Shown here: in pieces, positions 1-8,537 of the stretch
Numbering within the stretch: position 1 is the stretch's first letter
Layout: each line of letters starts with the position of its first letter
Assembly: GCA_963620035.1 (NCBI GenBank)
Contig: CAVEXN010000032.1
Coordinates: 1-26,330 of the forward strand
DNA: 26,330 bases
From: F23-D06 sp963620035
GTDB lineage: Bacteria > Bacteroidota > Bacteroidia > Bacteroidales > WCHB1-69
Direction of reading: 5' to 3'
Position numbers and translations under genes: made by a program
Notes under the pieces: generated by a model
What the model was told of the DNA's origin: nothing
The model's input: only the letters and a program-made list of their open reading frames with translations
The model's database searches: none

Positions 1-246
1 GGTGAGGTGGAGGGTGACGGTGCTGTCGCAGCCGTTTGCGGCGGTGAAGGTCCGGGAGTAGTCACCGCTTTGTGTAAGGGTCTCTCCGTTCCACTCGTAG
101 GATACGCAAGCGGTATGGGAGATGGTGTTCTCCGCGGGCTGCAGAATGGTGAGGTGGAGGGTGACGGTGCTGTCGCAGCCGTTTGCGGCGGTGAAGGTCC
201 GGGAGTAGTCACCGCTTTGTGTAAGGGTCTCTCCGTTCCACTCGTA
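1..246 (-). repeat. 147-bp tandem coding repeat in the C10 protease gene
   Basis: Positions 1-99 and 148-246 are identical base for base, giving a period of 147 bp or 49 codons. The 48-bp spacers between the identical blocks differ (for example CVSYEW against CDSYEW). The left copy may continue beyond the edge, so the copy number is unknown. Each unit encodes a Cys/Trp-Asn-Gly module common in Bacteroidetes surface proteins. Confidence 0.92.
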
Positions 247-2538
247 ACTGTCGCAAGCGGTGTGTGTGATGTAATTGACCTGTGTAGGCGGACACGGATT
301 TCCAGTACCCAGCGTGGTCTCTGCCGCTGCTGTACATCCGTTGCTCCAGTTGGCATATACTTGGTATGTGGGGCTGTCGTTGGCTACTCCGGAAATCTGG
401 TAAGAGGTGTTCTCCGTGTTGCCTGTAAAGTTGCCGTTTTGGTAGATGTCATAACTTTCAACTGCCACCATGGGGTCTTCAATGTACGCTTTCAGAGAGA
501 AATTACGTCCGTAGTTCCAACTGAAGAAATCTTCGCCGTTAACGGAAATAAGGTCGCCTTTCTCCGGGTAGTAGGTGATGTTTCCGGTGACAATCGGATA
601 TGCCCCTACGCTGTCGCGGAACTGGATGCCGAACCAGAGTTCCTGGTTGGCGTCAATGGTCACAGGAGTGTTTAGCGTTATGGTGTTCCAATCATATCGG
701 GTCAACGAGTTGTCGTCAACGGCCTGTTCAACGATTTTTGTCCCGCTTTTCACCAATCCGTTGACGATGCTTCCGCCAGTATAGACGACAATTTTATAGT
801 CGTGGATGTGATATGTCGGCACGAATGAGATACGGGTCAATATTTTATTATGGTATGCCACTAAATCACTGTCACAGTACCGTTGACAAAGTATGGTGAG
901 CATGTCTTGTCCATATTTATATTGCATAGAAGCAACAGAGTCCCAAGACAAAGGATAGGTGCCCAGTTCAGGGGTTTGCGGCGTGTCCCAGGTAAGATTA
1001 ACCTGTTGTTGTCCCTGAACGGCCGACAAGTTCTGCGGCGCATTGCATTGCAGTTGGTAAGAACGGCCCGTAAGTGCGATGACTTTCTGTGCAGTATTGG
1101 CAGAAAACACCAGTGTTCCGTATTCTGTTGAAGGCGTTTCTCCCGATGGGGTGTAACGGAGATAGATTTGGCCGGAAGTGGCATTGATTGACAAGTTGCT
1201 TGTGAAATTGATGTCATCGAGGCTGATGCTGAAATTGCCGGAGACGGTTACCTGTACATTTTCAGAAAGATTGGCCCCGAAGTATCTCACGGTTTTAGAT
1301 TCGCTGGTGGCGTTTACGGGTGACACGAGCGACAGGTTGTCGGATGCCGTCTGGATGATCGGTGTTCCGCCTTGTATGCCGATGACGGCAACGTTGCTGG
1401 AGTTATAGATACGGGCTGAAGAGGGATTCAAGGCGCCAATGAGGAAATATCCATCGTATAAGCCGCCCCATCCCCAATTGAAATGGAAATAGCCTTGGTC
1501 GTCATAACCGTCACAGATGAAAGCGTGTCCGACGCTGCCTGTACCGGCATATAAAATCGGTCGCCGGTTGTCGAGTTCGTTCTTGAGTAAGGCTTTCCAT
1601 CCGTCATCAGTATAAGAGCTTTTGGCTATGTAGGTGGGTACTGTCAGGATGTTCGCATTGCTGTCGGGGTGGTATTTGAAATAGGTTGTGAAAGCCGGTG
1701 CAATGCGGATGTTGAATGCTCCGCTGCCGCCAGAGCCGAATGTTGTCTGCACGCTGACGGCACAATGGTATATGAGTTTCGCTACCGCGCTTTTTTCGCT
1801 GCTGGTGCTGTTGGAAGTGAGTCGGCTTGGCATGTTGTCGAAGTCGTACGTCTGGTTGTCATAGTAAACGGTCAATTGCCCATAATTCTGTGTGGTATAG
1901 GTTTTTGTGCCGCTTCCTGATGCGGGATACTGCCAGTATCGTATAATCTGTGCCATAGCGGTGCCGACGCAACCCGCATAGGCATGTCCGTCGGGACCGT
2001 CGGTATCTTCAGGGCAATAGAGGTTGTAATACGTGTTCTGGTTCCAATAGGTCTGAATGAGCGGTTCGACGGCCGTGCCGCTGGAGCGGGTGGCTCTGTC
2101 CGTTTCTGTGCGGGTGAGGCTTTCCCATTTTCTTCGGATATCGGCGTTGCGTGCTTTCGCTTTTGCCGCCTCTTGGATGGCGTTGGCGTATTGTTGCAAG
2201 AAGACCTTCATGTTCTCGGGGATGTTCTCGGGGTCGAAATGCCCCGATGTAGCGTACCCTAAAATGGGTTCCGCATTGTCATCCGCACTGGTGATTACGA
2301 ATCCGCGTTCCAGATTGTAAACCCGGATGCAGTCCGAATTGTCTTTTTTGAGCGTGTAGGCCAGTGTCGGCTCCGCACTGAAGGAATAGGTTTGTTCAAG
2401 TTTCCCTTTGATGAAATTGAGTGCCACACGTTTCGTTGCAAGACTGTCTGCCGGCGTGCTCTGCAGTGTGAGCATGCCTGAAAACAGACAGGTCAGCAGC
2501 AGAAACAGCGTGCGACAACGGTCTTGATTTGTTGGCAT
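1..2538 (-). CDS. C10 family (streptopain-like) cysteine protease, C-terminus cut by window edge
   Basis: Secreted papain-like protease of family C10 (SpeB, PrtT, interpain group). At least 846 codons are open from the ATG at 2538 to the left edge. Residues 1-27 form a signal peptide (basic MPTNQDRCR, then a Leu-rich core). A propeptide of the Spi/C10 type covers about 30-150. The catalytic Cys190 sits in YAGCVGTAMAQ, His338 in GHAFICDGYDD, and Asn354-Trp355 in HFNWGWGG, so the active site looks intact. Beyond about 390 come beta-rich adhesive or choice-of-anchor-like domains, then 49-residue Cys-containing repeats with SYEWNGETLTQSGDY, two of them visible. Such proteins in Bacteroidetes often end with a type IX secretion domain, but that part lies outside the window. 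Its ATG overlaps the lnt stop in TAATG, so translation is probably coupled to lnt. Confidence 0.93.
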   Translation of the reverse strand, partial: MPTNQDRCRTLFLLLTCLFSGMLTLQSTPADSLATKRVALNFIKGKLEQTYSFSAEPTLAYTLKKDNSDCIRVYNLERGFVITSADDNAEPILGYATSGHFDPENIPENMKVFLQQYANAIQEAAKAKARNADIRRKWESLTRTETDRATRSSGTAVEPLIQTYWNQNTYYNLYCPEDTDGPDGHAYAGCVGTAMAQIIRYWQYPASGSGTKTYTTQNYGQLTVYYDNQTYDFDNMPSRLTSNSTSSEKSAVAKLIYHCAVSVQTTFGSGGSGAFNIRIAPAFTTYFKYHPDSNANILTVPTYIAKSSYTDDGWKALLKNELDNRRPILYAGTGSVGHAFICDGYDDQGYFHFNWGWGGLYDGYFLIGALNPSSARIYNSSNVAVIGIQGGTPIIQTASDNLSLVSPVNATSESKTVRYFGANLSENVQVTVSGNFSISLDDINFTSNLSINATSGQIYLRYTPSGETPSTEYGTLVFSANTAQKVIALTGRSYQLQCNAPQNLSAVQGQQQVNLTWDTPQTPELGTYPLSWDSVASMQYKYGQDMLTILCQRYCDSDLVAYHNKILTRISFVPTYHIHDYKIVVYTGGSIVNGLVKSGTKIVEQAVDDNSLTRYDWNTITLNTPVTIDANQELWFGIQFRDSVGAYPIVTGNITYYPEKGDLISVNGEDFFSWNYGRNFSLKAYIEDPMVAVESYDIYQNGNFTGNTENTSYQISGVANDSPTYQVYANWSNGCTAAAETTLGTGNPCPPTQVNYITHTACDSYEWNGETLTQSGDYSRTFTAANGCDSTVTLHLTILQPAENTISHTACVSYEWNGETLTQSGDYSRTFTAANGCDSTVTLHLT

Positions 2539-4184
2539 TAGACTTTGGTTTTTAGAATTAAATGCTTAATGATGCAGAAAAGGGTGTAGGCAAGTCCGGC
2601 TATTGCGAAAGTTACGGCGATTGTTGCCAGATAGTCGCCGTGCCGGGTGTAGAATGTGGTGTGTTGCTGAGCATATACGGTGTCAGCCAAAACTTTTCGT
2701 TCAATATATTTTGTTTTCTGCATAACATTTCCCATCGGGTCGATGATGCCGGAGAAGCCTCCGTTGGCGGAACGAAGCACATAACGGCGGTTTTCAATAG
2801 CCCTCAGCCGAGCCATCTCGAAGTGCTGAACGTGCCCCGGCGTGTCGTTCCACCAAGAGTCATTCGTGATGACAGTCAACACATTGGAACCGGCATTGAC
2901 AAAGTTGGAAACCAGTTCCCCGTAAATTGATTCGTAGCAGATGGCGGTGCTGGTCTTTACCTGCTTCCCGTTCATCGCTATGGGGAACACGCGCTGTTTA
3001 GTGTCTTTGCCCAACGATCCGTGAGAGCCGCCGAGGTCAACCAGCAGGTCGGAAAGGAATCCGAACAATTTCGGGAACGGCAGCGCCTCTACGCCGGGCA
3101 CTAATTTGCTTTTGTGATAATATCCGTTGTAACGATTGTGATTGTAACATACTGCCGTGTTGTACAAGTCGATGTAATGGCCGGCATCGACTTGCTGCGC
3201 CGTGATGGTGGCGGGATAGTCGAACAGGCGGTATGTGGAGAGTCCTAAAATGAGGTTCAGGTCAGGAAAGGTATCCGTCATTTTGTCAAAAAGAGGAAAA
3301 CATCCGTACGTCGGATTGTCGGTAGGGTAGGAGTTCTCTTTGAGGGCTTTCAGGGATACCGTGTGCGGAATGCACGATTCGGGACATACGGCAAGGCAGG
3401 TCTGGCTGTCGCAGTATGGGGTGATCATGTCTATGATGCGCTGCGCCTGCTGCTGGTTTGTGAGCCGGAACTGCTCGTTCCATACGTCTGTGTTGGGCTG
3501 TACGACCAGCACTTTCATCGGTGTGCTTTTGTCGATTTTGCGTTCCGCACTGCCGTACATGCACAGCGATACGACAATAGGCACAATCAGGCATGTCATA
3601 AAAGCGGCCGCTTGCCCCCAGCCTCTGGTTCTGTATTCACTTTCGTGGCGGAGTATCAGATAGAAGAGTGTATTGCAAACCAATACCCAGAGCGAACCGC
3701 CGAAAGTGCCGGTGACGGAGTACCATTGTATGCAGTGCGGCCACACTGCGAAGACGTTGCCGAGATTCAGCCATGGCCAGGTGAGGTCCCAATTCAAGTG
3801 CAGACATTCAAACGACATCCACATGGCAATGAACAGCAAAGGATGTATCCAACGTTGCGGAATGTGTGTACGGCAGCCGTGCCACAAGGCGAACACCAGT
3901 GACTGCAGCAAGGCGTTAATCACTACGGCGGCTATACCGCCCGGCACAGTGCAATAGGAAATCCAATAGGTGGTTATGGCATTCCATACAGCAAAGGCGG
4001 GGTACGAATAGCCGAGCGCTTTCAAGAACGGCAATTTTCCGTTCTTGCGGGTCAAGGCTTCGCTGATGATGAAAAGCGGCACAAATGCAAACAAAATGAG
4101 AAGAGGAAAACCATGGGGATACCACGAGAATGCGAGCAGAAGCCCGCTTAAGACACTCAACAATATCAGTTTATACCATCTCAT
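2538..4184 (-). CDS. lnt: Apolipoprotein N-acyltransferase
   Basis: Transfers the third acyl chain to the N-terminal Cys of lipoproteins in the inner membrane. 548 residues, slightly longer than the E. coli enzyme. The first 215 or so residues are hydrophobic with several membrane spans; the nitrilase-fold (C-N hydrolase) domain begins near VLVVQPNTDVWNEQF (about 225). The catalytic triad is visible: Glu269 in VCPESCIP, Lys360 in KSKLVPGVE, Cys416 in TAICYESIYG. A last hydrophobic span lies at the C-terminus. It starts 15 bp after the dsbD stop and its TAA overlaps the ATG of the C10 protease, so dsbD-lnt-protease looks like one operon. Fits an organism rich in lipoproteins. Confidence 0.95.
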   Translation of the reverse strand: MRWYKLILLSVLSGLLLAFSWYPHGFPLLILFAFVPLFIISEALTRKNGKLPFLKALGYSYPAFAVWNAITTYWISYCTVPGGIAAVVINALLQSLVFALWHGCRTHIPQRWIHPLLFIAMWMSFECLHLNWDLTWPWLNLGNVFAVWPHCIQWYSVTGTFGGSLWVLVCNTLFYLILRHESEYRTRGWGQAAAFMTCLIVPIVVSLCMYGSAERKIDKSTPMKVLVVQPNTDVWNEQFRLTNQQQAQRIIDMITPYCDSQTCLAVCPESCIPHTVSLKALKENSYPTDNPTYGCFPLFDKMTDTFPDLNLILGLSTYRLFDYPATITAQQVDAGHYIDLYNTAVCYNHNRYNGYYHKSKLVPGVEALPFPKLFGFLSDLLVDLGGSHGSLGKDTKQRVFPIAMNGKQVKTSTAICYESIYGELVSNFVNAGSNVLTVITNDSWWNDTPGHVQHFEMARLRAIENRRYVLRSANGGFSGIIDPMGNVMQKTKYIERKVLADTVYAQQHTTFYTRHGDYLATIAVTFAIAGLAYTLFCIIKHLILKTKV

Positions 4185-4199
4185 TGTTGTTCAGCCGTA

Positions 4200-6236
4200 T
4201 TATTCTTGGCTTTTGTATTTGTCAATACCTTCGCGCAGGAAGCGGATATAGTTGTCTTTGTTGCGTTCGTAATAGGTGGGGCCGGAGAGCACTTTCCCGT
4301 CAGGATCCACGATGAAGTAGCATGGCTGGGAGTTTTCGTGGTAGATGTTCTGCTCGATGTGGCGGTTTTTGGCGCCGAGCATCGTGATGGGCTCCCCTTC
4401 GCCGTCGGTAAGTTTCCCTTTCTCCCCGTCGGGCAGCGGAATGACTTTGTCGTCGGCATAGAGGGTGGCCACGATGACCTCTTCGGCGAATATGCGGCGC
4501 ACCTCAGGGTCTATCCAGACGGCGTTCTCCACATTGCGGCAGTTGGTGCAGCCGTGCCCCGTGAAGTCCAGGAATACAGGCTTGCCGGCTTTTTTTGCGG
4601 CGCGCAGTGCCTGGTCATAGTCGAAATAACCCTTTATTCCGAATGGGATCTCCAGTTTGTCGGCATAGAGCGGCTCCTCGACCCATTGGTAGGTGGCCGC
4701 ATTTCCGCCGCCGCCGCTCTCGTTGCGCACGATGGTGGAAATATCGAAATCCTGCGTGGTCATCGGAGGCAGCCAGCCCGAGATGGCTTTCAGCGGCGCA
4801 CCGAACATGCCGGGTATCATATATACTACAAAGGTGAAGACGAAAATAGAAAGCACAAAGCGGAACGCGCTTTTCTGAACAGGATACTCGTCATCGGCAG
4901 GGAAACGGATTTTTCCTAACAGGTACAGACCCAGCAAGGTGAACAGCACAATCCAGAAAGCCAGGTATATTTCGCGGTCCAGGATGCCCCAATGGTAGGT
5001 CTGGTCGGGCACGTTGATGAATTTCAGGGCAAAGGCTATTTCAACAAAGGCGAGGATTACTTTCAGGGTGTTCATCCAGCCTCCGGATTTGGGCATCTTC
5101 TTGAGAAGGCTCGGGAACAGCGCGAAGAAAGTGAACGGCACAGCTATGCCCAACGAGAATCCTAACATGCCGATGACCGGTTTCAGGAACGAGCCTCCGG
5201 CCGCATTCAGCGCCACTGCACCGGCAATGGGAAGCGTACACGAAAAGGATACCAATACTAAAGTCAACGCCATAAAGAAGATGCCCGCAATTCCGCCCTG
5301 ACGCTGACGCTTGGCAGAATTATTCACCCAAGAACTGGGCAGCGTGATTTCGAAATAACCCAGCAGTGAGAATGCGAAAACCAGGAAGATGACGGCAAAC
5401 AACAGGTTAGGTATCCAATGTGTGCTGAGCACGTTGCCCATGTCTGCCCCGAAAATGGCAGAGAGCACCAATCCGAATATCAAGAAGATGACAATGATGA
5501 ATAGTCCATAAAGCAGCGCGTCGCGTTTGCCTTTCATCCCCTCTTTGGAGAAGAATGAAACGGTCATCGGTATCATAGGGAACACACATGGCATGAGCAG
5601 ACCCACCAGACCGCCTAATATGGCGGTGAGAAAATAGACGAACAGCGATTTGTCATCGCCTCCCTCCTCCGTGTCGGTGCCGGTATTGTTCGGTCCCGCA
5701 ATGGCTGCAGCACTGTCTGCCGGCTGTTCGGGCTGCGGCGACACAGTTGCCGTGTCTTCTTTGGTGACTTTCGCGGCGATGTTGTCAAAACCCTTGATGT
5801 CGATGTTGAATTTTTTCTCTACCGGTATGCAGCGTCCCTCCATACAAGCTTGTCCTTCAACCTTTCCTTTGATGGTGAAAGGCTTGCTGCTCAAAATTTT
5901 AACTTTTTGCTTGAAAGTTACACTCTTCTCAAAATATCTTGCCGTGCCGAACTCGTCGGTTATTTCTTTGGCTTTCGGCTCTGTGACAGTTCCGGTGCGC
6001 TTGTAGTTGCTGTTGTCGTCCTTAAAGGTGAATGTGACCGGGAGTTCAATGCCTTTGGTGAATTGGGAATAAAGATGCCAGTTGTTCTGGATATCGGCTT
6101 TGAATTTCAGTTCTGCTATCGAGTCGTTTACTTTATCGGCGGAGAATGTCCATTTGACGGGGGATTCCTGCGCCTTTGTGCTGACGAAAGAGAGGGTGAA
6201 AGCGGCGAGGAATGAGAGGAGTAGAATTTTCTTCAT
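4200..6236 (-). CDS. dsbD: Thiol:disulfide interchange protein DsbD
   Basis: Carries electrons from cytoplasmic thioredoxin across the inner membrane to periplasmic thiol proteins. 678 residues from the ATG at 6236. Signal peptide MKKILLLSFLAAFTLSFVS; periplasmic N-terminal domain with Cys131/Cys136 in ACMEGRCIP; a poly-spacer rich in Pro, Ala, Asp and Glu near 165-195; an eight-span membrane core with Cys217 in MPCVFPMIP and Cys333 in SCTLPIAG; C-terminal thioredoxin domain with Cys563/Cys566 in GHGCTNCRN. All six redox cysteines of the family are present. A TTG codon at 6257 would add seven residues (MKLKKQN) but spoils the signal peptide start, so the ATG is preferred. First gene of the dsbD-lnt-protease operon. 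Confidence 0.94.
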   Translation of the reverse strand: MKKILLLSFLAAFTLSFVSTKAQESPVKWTFSADKVNDSIAELKFKADIQNNWHLYSQFTKGIELPVTFTFKDDNSNYKRTGTVTEPKAKEITDEFGTARYFEKSVTFKQKVKILSSKPFTIKGKVEGQACMEGRCIPVEKKFNIDIKGFDNIAAKVTKEDTATVSPQPEQPADSAAAIAGPNNTGTDTEEGGDDKSLFVYFLTAILGGLVGLLMPCVFPMIPMTVSFFSKEGMKGKRDALLYGLFIIVIFLIFGLVLSAIFGADMGNVLSTHWIPNLLFAVIFLVFAFSLLGYFEITLPSSWVNNSAKRQRQGGIAGIFFMALTLVLVSFSCTLPIAGAVALNAAGGSFLKPVIGMLGFSLGIAVPFTFFALFPSLLKKMPKSGGWMNTLKVILAFVEIAFALKFINVPDQTYHWGILDREIYLAFWIVLFTLLGLYLLGKIRFPADDEYPVQKSAFRFVLSIFVFTFVVYMIPGMFGAPLKAISGWLPPMTTQDFDISTIVRNESGGGGNAATYQWVEEPLYADKLEIPFGIKGYFDYDQALRAAKKAGKPVFLDFTGHGCTNCRNVENAVWIDPEVRRIFAEEVIVATLYADDKVIPLPDGEKGKLTDGEGEPITMLGAKNRHIEQNIYHENSQPCYFIVDPDGKVLSGPTYYERNKDNYIRFLREGIDKYKSQE

Positions 6237-6262
6237 ATTCTGCTTTTTTAATTTCAACGGCG

Positions 6263-6270
6263 CAAAAATA
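6263..6270 (-). promoter_or_regulatory. Probable -7 box of the dsbD operon
   Basis: Minus-strand TATTTTTG matches the Bacteroides -7 consensus TAnnTTTG, 27 bp upstream of the dsbD ATG. No clear TTTG -33 box is seen because the expected place lies inside the groEL terminator. Confidence 0.5.
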
Positions 6271-6280
6271 ATAAAAAATA

Positions 6281-6331
6281 AAAAAAGGCGGCAGGTTTTG
6301 AAAAAAACTTTCAGAACCTGCCGCCTTTTTT
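6281..6331 (-). terminator. Rho-independent terminator after groEL
   Basis: A-run, stem GGCGGCAGGTT paired with AACCTGCCGCC across a loop of about 17 nt, then a T-run; symmetrical, so it could act in both directions. It separates groEL from dsbD. A second small hairpin (TCCGCC, loop GAAT, GGCGGA) lies between it and groEL at 6343-6358. Confidence 0.92.
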
Positions 6332-6378
6332 ATTAGTAGGACTCCGCCGAATGGCGGATCAGGTGTCACGACAGTTTG

Positions 6379-8016
6379 TTAGTACATGCCGCCCATGCCT
6401 TGTCCCATACCGCCGCCCATAGGGGCTGCCGGGGTTTCTTCCTTGATTTCAGCCAGTACGCACTCGGTAGTCAGCAGCATGCCGGCAATGGAGGCGGCGT
6501 TCTCAAGTGCCACGCGGGCGACCTTGGTCGGGTCGATGACACCGGCTTCAATCAGGTTCTGATACACGTCCATTCTGGCGTTGTAGCCGTAGTCGCCTTT
6601 GCCTTGGAGCACAGCGTTCACGACGACAGAGCCCTCTTTGCCGGCATTGTTGGCAATCTGGCGGAGCGGTTCTTCAACGGCGCGGCGCACGATGTCGATG
6701 CCGATTTTCTGGTCTTCGTTCTCTCCCTTGAGGTCATTCAACGATTCGATGGCGCGGATATAGCCTACGCCGCCGCCAGGGATGATGCCCTCTTCGATGG
6801 CGGCGCGGGTGGCGTGCAGTGCGTCGTCATAGCGGTCTTTCTTCTCTTTCATCTCCACTTCAGAAGCTGCACCTACATAGATGACGGCGACACCGCCTGC
6901 CAATTTGGCCAGACGCTCTTGCAGTTTCTCGCGGTCATAGTCTGATGTGGTCTTTTCAATCTGGGCCTTGATCTGGGCGATGCGGGCCTCAATGCTCTGC
7001 TTGTCGCCTCTGCCGCTCACGATGGTGGTGTTCTCTTTGTCAACCGTGATCTTCTCGGCGGTGCCTAGCATGTCGATGGAAGCATCTTCCAGTTTGAAGC
7101 CTTTCTCCTCGGAGATGACCGTCGCACCCGTCAGGATGGCGATGTCTTCCAGCATCTCTTTTCTTCTGTCACCGAAGCCCGGAGCTTTGACGGCCACGAT
7201 CTTAAGGCCTCCGCGAAGTCTGTTCACGACAAGCGTTGCCAATGCTTCACTGTCCAGGTCTTCAGAGATGACCAACATAGGACGTCCGCTCTGCGCCACC
7301 TTTTCAAGGATAGGCAGGAACTCTTTCATGTTACTGATCTTCTTGTCGTAAAGGAGAATGTACGGATTGTCATAAACAGCCTCCATCTTTTCGGTGTCGG
7401 TCACGAAATAGGGAGAGATGTAGCCTCTGTCGAACTGCATGCCTTCCACGATTTTGACGGTCGTGTCAGTGCCTTTGGCCTCTTCGATGGTGATGACACC
7501 CTCTTTCTTCACTTTCTGCATGGCTTCGGCAATCACTTTCCCGACAGTAGTGTCGTTGTTTGCTGAAATGGAAGCCACCTGCTCGATTTTCTCGTGGTGG
7601 TCGTTGATCTCGACAGACTGCTTCTTGAGGTTCTCAACGATGGCGGCGACAGCCAAATCGATGCCGCGCTTGAGTTCCATCGGATTGGCACCGGCAGTGA
7701 CATTCTTCAGACCTGTATTGAAGATGGCTTGTGCCAGTACGGTTGCGGTGGTCGTGCCGTCGCCGGCCTGGTCGTTTGTCTTCGAAGCAACTTCCTTGAC
7801 CATCTGTGCGCCCATATTCTCAATGGGCTCTTTCAATTCGATCTCTTTGGCCACCGTGACACCGTCCTTGGTGATGTGCGGTGCACCGAATTTCTTGTCG
7901 ATGATGACATTGCGGCCTTTCGGTCCAAGCGTCACCTTGACAGCATTTGCCAATGCGTCAACACCTTTCTTCAAGCCTTCACGGGCTTCCCAGTTATATT
8001 TAATCTCTTTTGCCAT
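6379..8016 (-). CDS. groL: 60-kDa chaperonin GroEL
   Basis: ATP-driven double-ring folding chamber, cytoplasmic. 545 residues, full family length. Visible hallmarks: VTLGPKGRNVIIDK near residue 29, the DGTTTATVLAQ ATP-binding signature near 86, the apical domain with GFGDRRKEML near 280, the AAIEEGIIPGGG signature near 404, and a C-terminal tail of Gly-Met repeats. Follows groES by 54 bp in the same transcript and is closed by the terminator at 6281-6331. The sequence is of Bacteroidales type. No frameshift or missing residue seen. Confidence 0.98.
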   Translation of the reverse strand: MAKEIKYNWEAREGLKKGVDALANAVKVTLGPKGRNVIIDKKFGAPHITKDGVTVAKEIELKEPIENMGAQMVKEVASKTNDQAGDGTTTATVLAQAIFNTGLKNVTAGANPMELKRGIDLAVAAIVENLKKQSVEINDHHEKIEQVASISANNDTTVGKVIAEAMQKVKKEGVITIEEAKGTDTTVKIVEGMQFDRGYISPYFVTDTEKMEAVYDNPYILLYDKKISNMKEFLPILEKVAQSGRPMLVISEDLDSEALATLVVNRLRGGLKIVAVKAPGFGDRRKEMLEDIAILTGATVISEEKGFKLEDASIDMLGTAEKITVDKENTTIVSGRGDKQSIEARIAQIKAQIEKTTSDYDREKLQERLAKLAGGVAVIYVGAASEVEMKEKKDRYDDALHATRAAIEEGIIPGGGVGYIRAIESLNDLKGENEDQKIGIDIVRRAVEEPLRQIANNAGKEGSVVVNAVLQGKGDYGYNARMDVYQNLIEAGVIDPTKVARVALENAASIAGMLLTTECVLAEIKEETPAAPMGGGMGQGMGGMY

Positions 8017-8070
8017 AACTTTGTGTTTTTTGATTGTTTGCTTATTGATTGACTTTCACTTGAATTTGAT

Positions 8071-8346
8071 TTAGCAGATGGCGTAAATGTCGCTCTCTTT
8101 CATGATGAGGTAAGTTTCGCCGTCCATCTGGATCTCTGTGCCGGAGTATTTGCCGTACAGCACGGTGTCGTTCACGGATACCGTCATCGGCTCGTCCTTC
8201 TTGCCGGGACCTACTGCTATGACAGTGCCTCTTTGTGGTTTTTCCTTCGCGGTGTCGGGGATGATGATTCCGCCAGCCGTCTTCTGCTCGGCTTCAGCCG
8301 GTTTTACCAGAACTCTGTCTGCTAATGGTTTGATGTTACATTTCAT
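8071..8346 (-). CDS. groES: 10-kDa co-chaperonin GroES
   Basis: Heptameric lid of the GroEL chamber. 91 residues, normal length. Starts MKCNIKPLADRVLVKP, with the mobile-loop region AEQKTAGGIIIPDTAKEKP (about residues 20-38) and the GTVIAVGPG strand after it. First gene of the groES-groEL pair. I found no CIRCE-type operator upstream and no convincing -7 box, so the heat-shock control cannot be read from the sequence. Confidence 0.97.
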   Translation of the reverse strand: MKCNIKPLADRVLVKPAEAEQKTAGGIIIPDTAKEKPQRGTVIAVGPGKKDEPMTVSVNDTVLYGKYSGTEIQMDGETYLIMKESDIYAIC

Positions 8347-8454
8347 AGTGCTTTACTTTTTTTTAGTTGATATTGTTTTTTTGTTATTTGCCGGAAAAGC
8401 GTTTCCTGTTATACAAAAGTTGTGCCAAAACAAATCCGTGCCAGATACTGACAG

Positions 8455-8485
8455 TTTGTCAGTCGCTTTTTTTATGCTATATTTG
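8455..8485 (+). promoter_or_regulatory. Bacteroides-type promoter of hydE
   Basis: TTTG at 8455-8458, a 19-bp spacer, and TATATTTG at 8478-8485: perfect matches to the -33 TTTG and -7 TAnnTTTG elements. A start near 8491 gives a leader of about 47 nt before the hydE ATG. Confidence 0.82.
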
Positions 8486-8537
8486 CCCGTCTTTTCCGAA
8501 ACACGGGACCAAGACTGAAGATGATTTATATTTATCA

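Noticed and set aside
1..246. CRISPR array suggested by spaced identical repeats
   Set aside because: Repeats are 99 bp, in frame, at a 147-bp period and encode a known protein module.
7..675. Open plus-strand frame of 222 codons and its neighbours up to 2320
   Set aside because: Antisense to the C10 protease, whose active-site motifs are plain on the minus strand; Val/Gly-rich shadow translation.
6236..6257. TTG start for dsbD at 6257
   Set aside because: The ATG at 6236 gives a normal signal peptide and lies at a better distance from the -7 box.
8347..8460. CIRCE operator or promoter for groES
   Set aside because: No TTAGCACTC-N9-GAGTGCTAA repeat found, and the nearest -7-like sequence (AACTTTTG) lacks both the T and a -33 box.
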